A stretch of 64,000 nt of DNA, taken from positions 62,001-126,000 of the forward strand of contig DASYYY010000031.1 in the NCBI GenBank assembly GCA_035933635.1, given 5' to 3'. Made by a program: the position numbers and the translations under genes. Below the pieces are notes generated by a model, which saw only the letters and a program-made list of their open reading frames with translations, did not search any database and had not been told where the DNA came from. Source of the DNA: JAKIVR01 sp035933635. Lineage in GTDB: Archaea > Thermoplasmatota > Thermoplasmata > Lutacidiplasmatales > UBA184. How positions within the stretch are numbered: the first letter of the stretch is position 1; the number at the start of each line of letters is the position of its first letter. Of this stretch, positions 16,417 to 23,226 are shown one piece after another.

Positions 16417-16863
16417 TCAGTCAAGCGTCCCGGTTCCTTCGAGCCCTCGAATGTATTGGCTCGATAGGAAGCTTCTCCCTGCGAGCAGGTATGACAGGTA
16501 CTCCTTGGTTGGTTTCAAGCCCTCCATGACCATAGATGGATTCGCGACGTACGTGACCGCCTCGACCTCCGTGCCGTCCTCCGGCGTCACCACCACCCTG
16601 GCCCTGAGATAGTGGGCCGGAACGCCTTCATATCGATCCAACCTCGCGATTTCTTCTGGTGTGACCTCCGAGAGAATGCCCTCCACCGACTCATCGGTCT
16701 GCTCCACGATGTTCGCCTTGCCTTCGCCAGCGTTAGAATCAAACCTCTTGTTGAAACAGAGACGATGACCCGGTAGTACGGCGGCCCTCATCTTGCGAGG
16801 GTTGACTCCTCTCTTCCGAAGGCGCTTGAGGTCCATGTTCGACCCGTAAGCGAAGTAGTACAC
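16417..16863 (-). CDS. Gamma-glutamylcyclotransferase-like (GGCT/AIG2 fold) protein
   Basis: 148 residues from GTG 16863 (a TTG at 16875 is an alternative). YYFAYGSNMDLKRLRKRG is the classical N-terminal YGSN motif of the GGCT fold, and LDRYEGVPAHYLRARVVV carries the family's catalytic Glu and Tyr region. FNKRFDSNAGEGKANIV matches the loop between them. Members release 5-oxoproline from gamma-glutamyl amino acids or resolve similar isopeptide-like linkages. It is divergent from the small membrane-protein gene. A role next to a ubiquitin-like operon is tempting but not shown. Confidence 0.85.
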   Translation of the reverse strand: MYYFAYGSNMDLKRLRKRGVNPRKMRAAVLPGHRLCFNKRFDSNAGEGKANIVEQTDESVEGILSEVTPEEIARLDRYEGVPAHYLRARVVVTPEDGTEVEAVTYVANPSMVMEGLKPTKEYLSYLLAGRSFLSSQYIRGLEGTGTLD

Positions 16864-16941
16864 GTGACCGCCCAAGGCTGAACTCCAAGAAGGATTCTCC
16901 TAGAACAAAGAGGGGGCCACGGGTGGGTTTGGGGCACGCTC

Positions 16942-17316
16942 GTGGACCCATCGTCATTCGCGGACGCGGGGGTGTTGGACCCGCGGGGGACGGCTTCTGA
17001 CTCGGGTGCAACTGCAGTTGGCATGGGAGACGCGCCCTCGATCACCATTCCTGGACCAGGAAGCGCTGCATTCATCGCCGCGGCGGTGATCGGATATGCG
17101 GCAGCAATCGTGTACGTGGCCGGCGGGGGGACCTCGCCTGCAGAGTTGCTGCTTTTCATCGGGCTTGCCGGACTAATTCTCTCGGGGGCCTCCATCGAGC
17201 TCAGGTCGTTCGCCAAGCGGCGTGAGGATCGAGCTGATCGCCAAGACGACAGGAAGTTACGACGTGAAGAGATCGAGGTCCGGCGGCAGGAGCTCGAAGT
17301 AGTTCGACCGAAGTGA
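16942..17316 (+). CDS. Small membrane protein with two transmembrane helices and a charged coiled tail
   Basis: 124 residues from GTG 16942 (ATG 17023 is an alternative that keeps both membrane segments). Two hydrophobic helices (AAFIAAAVIGYAAAIVYVAG and ELLLFIGLAGLILSGAS) are followed by ~40 residues of alternating Arg/Glu/Asp (AKRREDRADRQDDRKLRREE), probably a cytoplasmic coiled coil. No family recognised. It lies between the GGCT-like gene (divergent) and the end of the TIR gene (convergent). Confidence 0.6.
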   Translation: MDPSSFADAGVLDPRGTASDSGATAVGMGDAPSITIPGPGSAAFIAAAVIGYAAAIVYVAGGGTSPAELLLFIGLAGLILSGASIELRSFAKRREDRADRQDDRKLRREEIEVRRQELEVVRPK

Positions 17317-17378
17317 GGGCTTGGACGGGCGACATAGGAACCGGCTCGCGCCGTTTCGAGCCTTCACGGTCGAGGCTC

Positions 17379-18221
17379 TTAGATCGTTCGGCTCCGGATG
17401 TCGGCGTCGATCGCCTCGACTAAGTTAACGGCGGCCGGGCGAATGTCGCCTATGTTGAACTTGAGGTGTTCAATCCTGCTCGCAGGAAACAGGCCATCGA
17501 ACAGAGGGAACCCCGGAGAATGTCCATCGCCGGCCTCGATCACGGGGTACTGCTTGCAAGGGGGAGCTCTCTCCTTCCGTGCCCTGTCGACCTCCTTCCG
17601 TACACCGTCAGGTCGCGTCTCAGTAGTCGTACTCCAGATTGCCACGAGGCCCTGCGATTCGTCGATCTTCGGATAGAGCTTCTCCGGCCAATAGTCTGCT
17701 CCAGGACGACTGTCTTGCTCCCATATGTATCCAGAAATACCGGCCCTCTCCAAGAACGTCTTGACGGCTCTAGCTCTCTCCTCGTCCTCAGGAACGCTGT
17801 GACTGATGAAGATGAGTTTTCCGCGCAGAGGCCTCGTGTCAACGCGGATGTACCTCCCGCTGTTGAACCACTTTGTAATCGCAGCTCCGCCAGACCCTGC
17901 GGCGTCCCGAAATGTGACTCCCACGTCGAAGAAATTAGAAGCCGATCGAAACGTAAGTGGAACTCTGAACTGAATGTAGATCGGCGGGCTTCGTTGGTTG
18001 GGCGGAACGACACTTGAGGGGCCAGCCTTACGGATCGGCGGCGATGAGAGGCCATCCTCCTCGTTGAAGCGGAGTTCGACCCAATCGATGAGGATTGGAT
18101 CGGGGCAGTGGCTCACCATCTCAACGGAAATCGAGCATTCCTCGAGATACGGGTAATTTGGCGGGACAACATTGGGCGAGGCAATGATCTCCAACTCGGG
18201 GACGACCATCGGTTCGCTCAT
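17379..18221 (-). CDS. TIR-domain protein coupled to the ubiquitin-like operon
   Basis: 280 residues from ATG 18221, which overlaps the JAB-E1 stop (ATGA). Residues ~1-130 are beta-rich and unassigned (FRVPLTFRSASNFFDVGVTF), possibly a recognition or immunoglobulin-like module. Residues 134-280 fit a TIR domain: GKLIFISHSVPEDEERA for the first strand and loop, an amphipathic helix (VKTFLERAGISGYIW), RPGADYWPEKLYPKIDES for the BB-loop region and GLVAIWSTTT for the middle strand. The helix with Glu210 (GVRKEVDRA) is at the place of the catalytic Glu of TIR NADases. TIR domains commonly hydrolyse NAD+ or signal by assembly, so this is the probable effector of the operon. The possible catalytic Glu is inferred from position only. 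Confidence 0.8.
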   Translation of the reverse strand: MSEPMVVPELEIIASPNVVPPNYPYLEECSISVEMVSHCPDPILIDWVELRFNEEDGLSSPPIRKAGPSSVVPPNQRSPPIYIQFRVPLTFRSASNFFDVGVTFRDAAGSGGAAITKWFNSGRYIRVDTRPLRGKLIFISHSVPEDEERARAVKTFLERAGISGYIWEQDSRPGADYWPEKLYPKIDESQGLVAIWSTTTETRPDGVRKEVDRARKERAPPCKQYPVIEAGDGHSPGFPLFDGLFPASRIEHLKFNIGDIRPAAVNLVEAIDADIRSRTI

Positions 18222-19606
18222 GGGAAAGTGGTAACTTCCTCTAAGTCTCCCAGCCCGAGTACTCCCTTCGATCCACAAACATGGCAAGAAGGATTCGCGA
18301 CTGGAGACACTCTGAAAACCGTGCCGTCGAGGGCGTCGTAGATTTGCTCCGGGGAGTCTTGGGGCACCCTCCCGAAAGGCGTTAGCGTGCCGAGGAGCAT
18401 AGTCACAGAAAGACTTGCCACGGTAGAGTTCAGGGAAATGACCGCCGGGGCCGTTTCGTCGACCCCCTGAATGTAACCCTCGCGTGTCAACTTCTCCCTT
18501 TCCTGCGAACCCATCGTCTCAGCACGGATTCCCGCAGCATCCAGATGGTATGCACACCAGAGGCACGGTAGGGACGGGCCCACCATGCTAACCCTGCCCG
18601 CTGCTCCAGTTATCCTCCCTTCCGCCGCGACGATTCTAGTTCCCACGTCAATCATGGGCACGAAATACTGGTAGGCGAACCTGTTGAGGAGGGCCCTACT
18701 TGACCCATTATCAGTGCAGCTGAAAATGATGTCTCGGCCCACAAGCTTTGCGATGGTCTTCCGGGAGATGATAGAGCTCGATTCCTTCGAGACGAGCAGC
18801 GCGGAATTGATTCCACGCAGGTTCCGCTCGACGATGTCCGTCTTCAGAGGTGCCGACGGAATGTCAGTCTCGTTGCTGCCGTAGACCCGGGTCAGATTGC
18901 TCGCTTCGAAGCGATCGGGGTCGACAAGCAGGAAATCGCGGACGCCGAGGCGGGCCAGTTGCTCCGAGACGCAACTTCCAGTTCCTCCACACCCCACTAC
19001 AGCCACTCGAGTGGCTTCGATACGCCGTTGGGTCTCTTGACCGAATGCGAGAACCTGTCGATCAAACTCACGTCCCGAGCTATCGATGCTCTTGGTCTTT
19101 CTCGATTTGCGCCCGAAACGTCGGGGCCCCGCTGCACTCGACAGAGTAGCTCCTACAACCCTTGTCTCCTCTATCGGAACGAATTTGCCGGCCTCCAAGA
19201 ACCTTCCAATCAGACCTGACTCGGAGAAAAGGAGGCTCGAGTGCGGTGCCGCCGGGATCAGATCCGAGAGGACGCCCAGAAGTCTCTCTTCACCGTAGTC
19301 GTCAGACGCCGAATAGCCACTCATTAGCCCTCTCGGGTGGCTGTGGATCACAAGGATAGCCATGCGACCGTTCGCAAGGCTCACTACCTCGTTGATGAAG
19401 CGAGGCTTGACTTCGAGGTGAACTGGGGTGCGGGCCGTGTAGCCTTCGGTCGGCACTTCGACCAGCCGACGAACATAGAGTCGTTCCTCCCCCGGCCGTC
19501 GGGCGTAGCCGCACAACGCGAAGGCGGCGTTCTCATTGGCGTCAGGGGTGAACAAGCGCTCTCGCAAGGTTGCAAGGTCGGATTGAGCGAGAAAAACCGT
19601 TCGCAT
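18218..19606 (-). CDS. JAB (JAMM) peptidase fused to ThiF-type E1 activating enzyme
   Basis: 462 residues. The N-terminal JAB domain (1-~150) has Glu25 (ENAAFALCGY) and VIHSHPRGLMSGYSASDD with His88, His90, Ser99 and Asp102, a complete zinc-metallopeptidase JAMM motif. The ThiF/E1 domain (~180-440) has VAVVGCGGTGSCVSEQLARL (GxGGxG 205-210), LVDPDRFEASNLTR with Asp229, Asn237 and Arg240, and SCTDN near 297. CLWC (348-351) and CHVC (441-444) could hold zinc. The E1 part would adenylate the Ubl C-terminus. The JAB part would trim the Ubl precursor or remove conjugates. It starts four bases after the E2-like stop and overlaps the TIR start. No single catalytic cysteine can be named by eye. Confidence 0.92.
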   Translation of the reverse strand: MRTVFLAQSDLATLRERLFTPDANENAAFALCGYARRPGEERLYVRRLVEVPTEGYTARTPVHLEVKPRFINEVVSLANGRMAILVIHSHPRGLMSGYSASDDYGEERLLGVLSDLIPAAPHSSLLFSESGLIGRFLEAGKFVPIEETRVVGATLSSAAGPRRFGRKSRKTKSIDSSGREFDRQVLAFGQETQRRIEATRVAVVGCGGTGSCVSEQLARLGVRDFLLVDPDRFEASNLTRVYGSNETDIPSAPLKTDIVERNLRGINSALLVSKESSSIISRKTIAKLVGRDIIFSCTDNGSSRALLNRFAYQYFVPMIDVGTRIVAAEGRITGAAGRVSMVGPSLPCLWCAYHLDAAGIRAETMGSQEREKLTREGYIQGVDETAPAVISLNSTVASLSVTMLLGTLTPFGRVPQDSPEQIYDALDGTVFRVSPVANPSCHVCGSKGVLGLGDLEEVTTFP

Positions 19607-19609
19607 GGT

Positions 19610-20023
19610 CTACCGTTGAGAGAGTCGCCGTTTGATGAATTCGGTATAGGAAAGGAGGTTATCGTAGGCAGGGTTCCAGCGGGTGGGGGTCCCGGGCTGG
19701 GGATGCCACGAGAATCTACGCCAGGCCTTGCCAGCCAACTCGGGAATCTGGCCGGTCGCGGGGTAAGGCTCGAGCTGGTCAGCCCCATTGGGTGTCGAGC
19801 CATCGGCGAGTTTGAGGTCCGGGTCCGTCCAGAACATGTCGAGTCCGGCGTCGGGGTACGTCCGCGGAACTCGAATCAGGACTCGCGTATGTGAAAGATT
19901 GTAGAGTGTCGAAGTTGGGAAGTCGAAGATGACTACATTGATGGTCGTATCTTCCTCGGCGACCTCGACCCTGTAGGTTTTCTTGAGCTCCGTCAGCTCT
20001 TCGCTAAGCTGAGCGGGAAGCAT
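19610..20023 (-). CDS. E2-like protein (prokaryotic E2 family E type), without any cysteine
   Basis: 137 residues from ATG 20023. An in-frame ATG at 20068 would add 15 residues and overlap the Ubl by 65 bases. The UBC-like core shows VVIFDFP, HTRVLIRVPRTYPDAGLDMF, then KAWRRFSWHPQ and YDNLLSYTEFIKRRL, the pattern I recognise from Prok-E2_E proteins found beside multi-ubiquitin and E1/JAB genes. Classical E2 enzymes carry the Ubl on a cysteine; this protein has no cysteine at all, so it may be a scaffold, transfer through the E1, or use another residue. Its start lies inside the Ubl gene and it ends three bases before the JAB-E1 ATG. Confidence 0.72.
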   Translation of the reverse strand: MLPAQLSEELTELKKTYRVEVAEEDTTINVVIFDFPTSTLYNLSHTRVLIRVPRTYPDAGLDMFWTDPDLKLADGSTPNGADQLEPYPATGQIPELAGKAWRRFSWHPQPGTPTRWNPAYDNLLSYTEFIKRRLSQR

Positions 20024-20252
20024 CGGATCCAAAAGTTCCCGGAGGTATGGCGCGGAAGTGTTCTCCATCCTTGATCTTGACTTCCTCGGTCGGCCCGACG
20101 GGAATGCTCTTGTCCCCCTCCAGTCGGAAGAGTTCGTAGTTAAGCGGCACCGAGGCCAAGGTCTTGATCTGGTCCCCTGTCAGCGCCGTCTGAGTAGTCT
20201 TGAAGGGCTTGTTGTTCACGAAGATCGTGAACTCATGCTTCTCTCCTGCCAT
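20004..20252 (-). CDS. Ubiquitin-like protein (multi-ubiquitin-type beta-grasp), single domain with removable tail
   Basis: 82 residues from ATG 20252. HEFTIFVNNKPFKTT, LTGDQIKTLASVP, YELFRLEGDKSIPVG and KIKDGEHFRAIPPGTFG follow the bacterial multi-ubiquitin (Multi_ubiq) beta-grasp consensus. Conjugatable Ubls end in Gly after proteolysis. Here Gly75 is followed by seven residues (SDASRSA), so the JAB domain encoded two genes downstream could expose it. It is the first gene of the operon Ubl, E2-like, JAB-E1, TIR. Only one copy of the domain is present, unlike tandem poly-Ubl versions. The upstream 413 bases presumably hold the operon promoter. Confidence 0.82.
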   Translation of the reverse strand: MAGEKHEFTIFVNNKPFKTTQTALTGDQIKTLASVPLNYELFRLEGDKSIPVGPTEEVKIKDGEHFRAIPPGTFGSDASRSA

Positions 20253-20665
20253 ACGAGCTGAGAAGTGGATTCGCCCTTTAAGCTGTCCGCGAGAGACCGA
20301 GCGGGCTGGGGGTTGCCCGAGGCGCGCCCCGCTTAGGGTGGTGGGGGCCCTCGACGGTCCCAACCGAAATCCTGCGTCCTCTCCCGGCGCTCGGACCTGG
20401 CCGGGACTGACGGCTCGTTCGGATTGGTCGAGAATCGCGTGCGAATCACTCACGCCACCCGCTGGCAACGAAGTCAGACGTTAGGACACACCCCGAGGGA
20501 TCTAGGGTCCGACGCCTCGTGGAAGTTGGGGTAGACTTCGGTCACGGGATCATGGTGTGGTTTAGTCTCTGGGCTAGGAGGGACCACACCACCGGACGCA
20601 CCGTCCCTTAACGACGTCGACGAGTTGAGTCTTGCTCACCGCACGGATTAAGGGCGGCTCAGGCG
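20253..20665. other. Divergent intergenic region between the Ubl operon and a membrane-anchored protein
   Basis: 413 bases without a convincing gene. It holds the perfect 9-bp inverted repeat listed separately at 20553-20591. No clear TATA box or RNA structure was recognised elsewhere in it. Confidence 0.5.
20553..20591. promoter_or_regulatory. 9-bp perfect inverted repeat (TGGTGTGGT / ACCACACCA)
   Basis: Arms at 20553-20561 and 20583-20591 with 21 bases between; arm centres are 30 bases apart, about three helical turns. It lies 75 bases before the ATG at 20666 and within the region that must also drive the Ubl operon. A dimeric regulator site is a reasonable reading. Confidence 0.4.
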
Positions 20666-21445
20666 ATGCCCTTCACTGGAGCAGCAGCCTTGGATTGGAC
20701 TTCGTTCGCCGAGTTCGTTTCACCGCTCGCAGTGGCCCTCTTCGCTGTCTGGCTTGGTTATCGGTATCAACGTCAGCTCGCGGACCGACAAGCGATACGG
20801 GATTCCTACTTCAGAACTCGATCCGCGCTCGCCGCGATGATCCTTTGCGTGGAGCGGTCAGAGCGGCTGAGTTTCGCGGCTGACCTCATGCGAAAGGCAA
20901 CGGCCCTGAGACCCGTGGACGTGGATGGTGCGGTCCGTGAGGAGATCAGGGCAACGTCCATTGTCCTCAATGTCGGAGCCGGGCTTGGTCTTGGCCCCAC
21001 TAGAGGGGCATACGGGCCCAAGCGACCCTGGGGGGAGTGGGACCCCGCCGGTCCGGACCTCGCCCAAACCCACCTCCTCATCCAGCGCGATTTCAACGAA
21101 TCCTTGCACCAGATTGACGAGGAAGAGGCGAGGGTCCTTTTCGGAGGGCTCTCGACCTTCGGCGAGGACTATCGGACCATTCAGTCCGAAGTTCAGGAGT
21201 TGGTCGAGATCCTCTCGACCGTCCAAGCGAATCTGACACCGGACATCGCTGCCAAGGTGGATTGGGCGGCGATCTATGACCGAATGTTGGTCATCCAGAA
21301 TGGTATGGCAAAGGGCCTCGGGGGCAATCCCAACCTCGTTCGTGGTTACATGCGACACGGCTCGACCGCTGCATGGCCCGAGGGGACCCCGAAAGTCTCC
21401 ATGGATCCGCCCAAGGGCACTAGCGGACCGCGCTCCCAAACTTAG
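20666..21445 (+). CDS. Membrane-anchored hypothetical protein
   Basis: 259 residues. One N-terminal transmembrane helix (~18-36, VSPLAVALFAVWLGYRY) is followed by a basic stop-transfer stretch and a long, mostly helical cytoplasmic region (RSALAAMILCVERSERL; EVQELVEILSTVQANL). The tail is Pro/Ser-rich. No family recognised. It is divergent from the Ubl-TIR operon across a 413-base regulatory region, so it could be part of that system as a membrane sensor or anchor; this is context only. Confidence 0.65.
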   Translation: MPFTGAAALDWTSFAEFVSPLAVALFAVWLGYRYQRQLADRQAIRDSYFRTRSALAAMILCVERSERLSFAADLMRKATALRPVDVDGAVREEIRATSIVLNVGAGLGLGPTRGAYGPKRPWGEWDPAGPDLAQTHLLIQRDFNESLHQIDEEEARVLFGGLSTFGEDYRTIQSEVQELVEILSTVQANLTPDIAAKVDWAAIYDRMLVIQNGMAKGLGGNPNLVRGYMRHGSTAAWPEGTPKVSMDPPKGTSGPRSQT

Positions 21446-21684
21446 GACCTGTCGTGCCACAGCCCAAAGACCTCGTCCGCCGTCTCCTGAAAGGTGACAG
21501 AACCCCTTCCCGGTCACTGACTCGGCAGCGCTCCGGCTTTGCCTCGAAACCGGCGCGTTTATCACCGACCGGGTTTCCCGTGGTCGTCTTCACGCCGCTC
21601 CACGAAATGGGTTGTTCACGCCCAGGCGGGGCGAATTGCTGAGGTACCTTGGACCCGTGGTGGGCTCGAATGGGACCGAGCCGG

Positions 21685-22149
21685 TTAGCGTCTCCTCGGA
21701 TTCCGAGCCAGGTGAGGCCGTACCCGCTCGCGGGTGCCCTCGACCACCCTGTCGAAGCCGCGGACTTTGTGCTGGCCCTCGTGCGCACGCCGCCGATCTT
21801 CCCCGACGGAGTCTTCATCCTTCGCCTGGTCGGTTTCCCAAGCAACCACGACCTCGTCCACCGGGCTGTGTCCCGGCTTCCGGCCGTAGTTCCGACCCAG
21901 GGGCGCGGCCCATCCGGCTTGATCGATGAACTTGTCGAACTCGACCCGGTTCTGACGCAGAGCCCGACGGTCCCCGGCTTGTATCGAGGCGGCCATCCGG
22001 TCCGCGGCGGACGCGGCATCCGAGAGGGACGCGAGTTCGTGGGGGAGGTACCCGTAGTCCTGGACCTGCCGCTTCCTCTCCCGCAGGAGGGAGGCCTCGT
22101 TCCGCAAACGGAGGACCGCCCACGCACTCCCTCGGGATCGGCCGCTCAT
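21685..22149 (-). CDS. Basic protein with conserved R-V-R-P-H-L-A-R-N-P tail (copy 1)
   Basis: 154 residues, ATG overlapping the previous gene's stop (ATGA). The N-terminal two thirds are charged and helical (LRLRNEASLLRERKRQVQDY). The last ~30 residues (HKVRGFDRVVEGTRERVRPH then LARNPRRR) closely resemble the tail of the neighbouring protein 22146-22520. C-terminal motifs of the form V-x-G-[YF]-x-R...V-x-x-H-x-R-x-N-P recur in phage and archaeal-element proteins, to my knowledge without an assigned function. Last gene of the minus-strand structural block. Confidence 0.65.
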   Translation of the reverse strand: MSGRSRGSAWAVLRLRNEASLLRERKRQVQDYGYLPHELASLSDAASAADRMAASIQAGDRRALRQNRVEFDKFIDQAGWAAPLGRNYGRKPGHSPVDEVVVAWETDQAKDEDSVGEDRRRAHEGQHKVRGFDRVVEGTRERVRPHLARNPRRR

Positions 22150-22520
22150 CCCCGCCTTCTTGGGTTCCGCGCCAGGTGCGGTCGTACGCGCTCACGCCGA
22201 CCGTCGACCTCCCGCTCAAACCCTTGGACCCGGTGATGGGTTCCCTGCTCGCGCTTCCGGTCTTCGTCGTCCCGGGACGTACGTTCCCACCGCTGCGCCC
22301 ACTCCTCGTCTTCCCGGGCCACCTGGTGCAGGCGCTCGTTGTCCCTGCGGTTCGCGACGTTCGCGAGGAAGTTGAGCCGTCGGATTGCCGTGGCATAGCC
22401 GTCCGCTCGAACGGCTCGCTCGATCGCCCGGTGACGGTCCTCGGGAGAGCAGCTCGCGCACCAGCCGTGCAGTCCGCCCTCCTCGACATGAACGTGTCTC
22501 GACCACTTTTCTTCGGCCAT
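22146..22520 (-). CDS. Small Cys-containing protein with the same basic tail (copy 2)
   Basis: 124 residues. The N-terminus has HGWCASCSPEDRHRAIERAV, a CxxC that could bind zinc or be redox-active. The middle is helical and charged. The tail HHRVQGFEREVDGRRERVRP followed by HLARNPRRRG is the second copy of the ~30-residue tail. It starts seven bases after the stop of the PrsW-like gene and is ATGA-coupled to the next gene. Confidence 0.65.
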   Translation of the reverse strand: MAEEKWSRHVHVEEGGLHGWCASCSPEDRHRAIERAVRADGYATAIRRLNFLANVANRRDNERLHQVAREDEEWAQRWERTSRDDEDRKREQGTHHRVQGFEREVDGRRERVRPHLARNPRRRG

Positions 22521-22526
22521 GTTCTT

Positions 22527-23189
22527 TCACCCTACCTCGTAGACGGTTCCGGTCCAGGGATGGATCCTCCAGTCGTTCGATAGTTCCCAACCGACGTCAG
22601 GACTTTTCCGAAGGAGGAGGAGCACTCCTAGGACAGCGATGCCTGCGGCGGCCAGCAGGGCAAGCCCGGCCGTCGGGTCGATGAGCACGTAGAGGAGGGT
22701 GGCCGTGTTCCAGCTCGCATGGAGGGCGATAGCGGCCGGCAGGCCCCACGGCGTGCCGTGCCATGTCAAAGTCGAGAGGGTGGAAGCAGTGGCATGCAAC
22801 AGCGGATCCGTGGCCGCCCGGATGGCGACGAGGGCGACGAGGTAGGAGACCGGCTCATTCCATGCGGCCAGGAAGTAGACTGCGTTCTCCGTCGCCGCGA
22901 ACCCGATGCCCGCTCCCGCCGCGGTCGAGAAGTTTGCACCCGTCGCGCCGCTCGCGCCGAACTTGAGCAGCTCCTCGGTGACCGGCGCGATGAACACCAG
23001 GACAACAGTGTCGGCAATCAGCGGAGCCAATGCGCTCCCGACCTCGACCTCGATTACCAACGCTCCCAGGGCCACGAGGGTTGCCCCAGTCGCGAATGTC
23101 AGTAGTCTCGGCCGCAGCCAGACGACGAATGGAGCGGTCAGGACGAAGGCGAGGAGGAACGCCTCAACCGCAGGGAGTAGGACGAGCAT
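22527..23189 (-). CDS. PrsW/CPBP-like intramembrane metalloprotease
   Basis: 220 residues, about seven hydrophobic segments. Conserved polar motifs lie in membrane helices: TEELLKFG (Glu72-Glu73, Lys76), GIGFAATENAVYF (Glu101-Asn102), DPLLHATAS (His132) and HASWN (His157, Trp160-Asn161). This EExxK / EN / H / HxxWN order is that of the PrsW family, related to CPBP/Rce1 proteases. Such enzymes cut membrane proteins within or near the bilayer. Inside a block of surface and spike-like genes it may process virion or surface proteins; substrates are unknown. The C-terminal ~25 residues are soluble. Confidence 0.8.
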   Translation of the reverse strand: MLVLLPAVEAFLLAFVLTAPFVVWLRPRLLTFATGATLVALGALVIEVEVGSALAPLIADTVVLVFIAPVTEELLKFGASGATGANFSTAAGAGIGFAATENAVYFLAAWNEPVSYLVALVAIRAATDPLLHATASTLSTLTWHGTPWGLPAAIALHASWNTATLLYVLIDPTAGLALLAAAGIAVLGVLLLLRKSPDVGWELSNDWRIHPWTGTVYEVG

Positions 23190-23226
23190 CAGGCTGAACG
23201 ACTCCCCCGGTCACCTCGCCCCTGGA

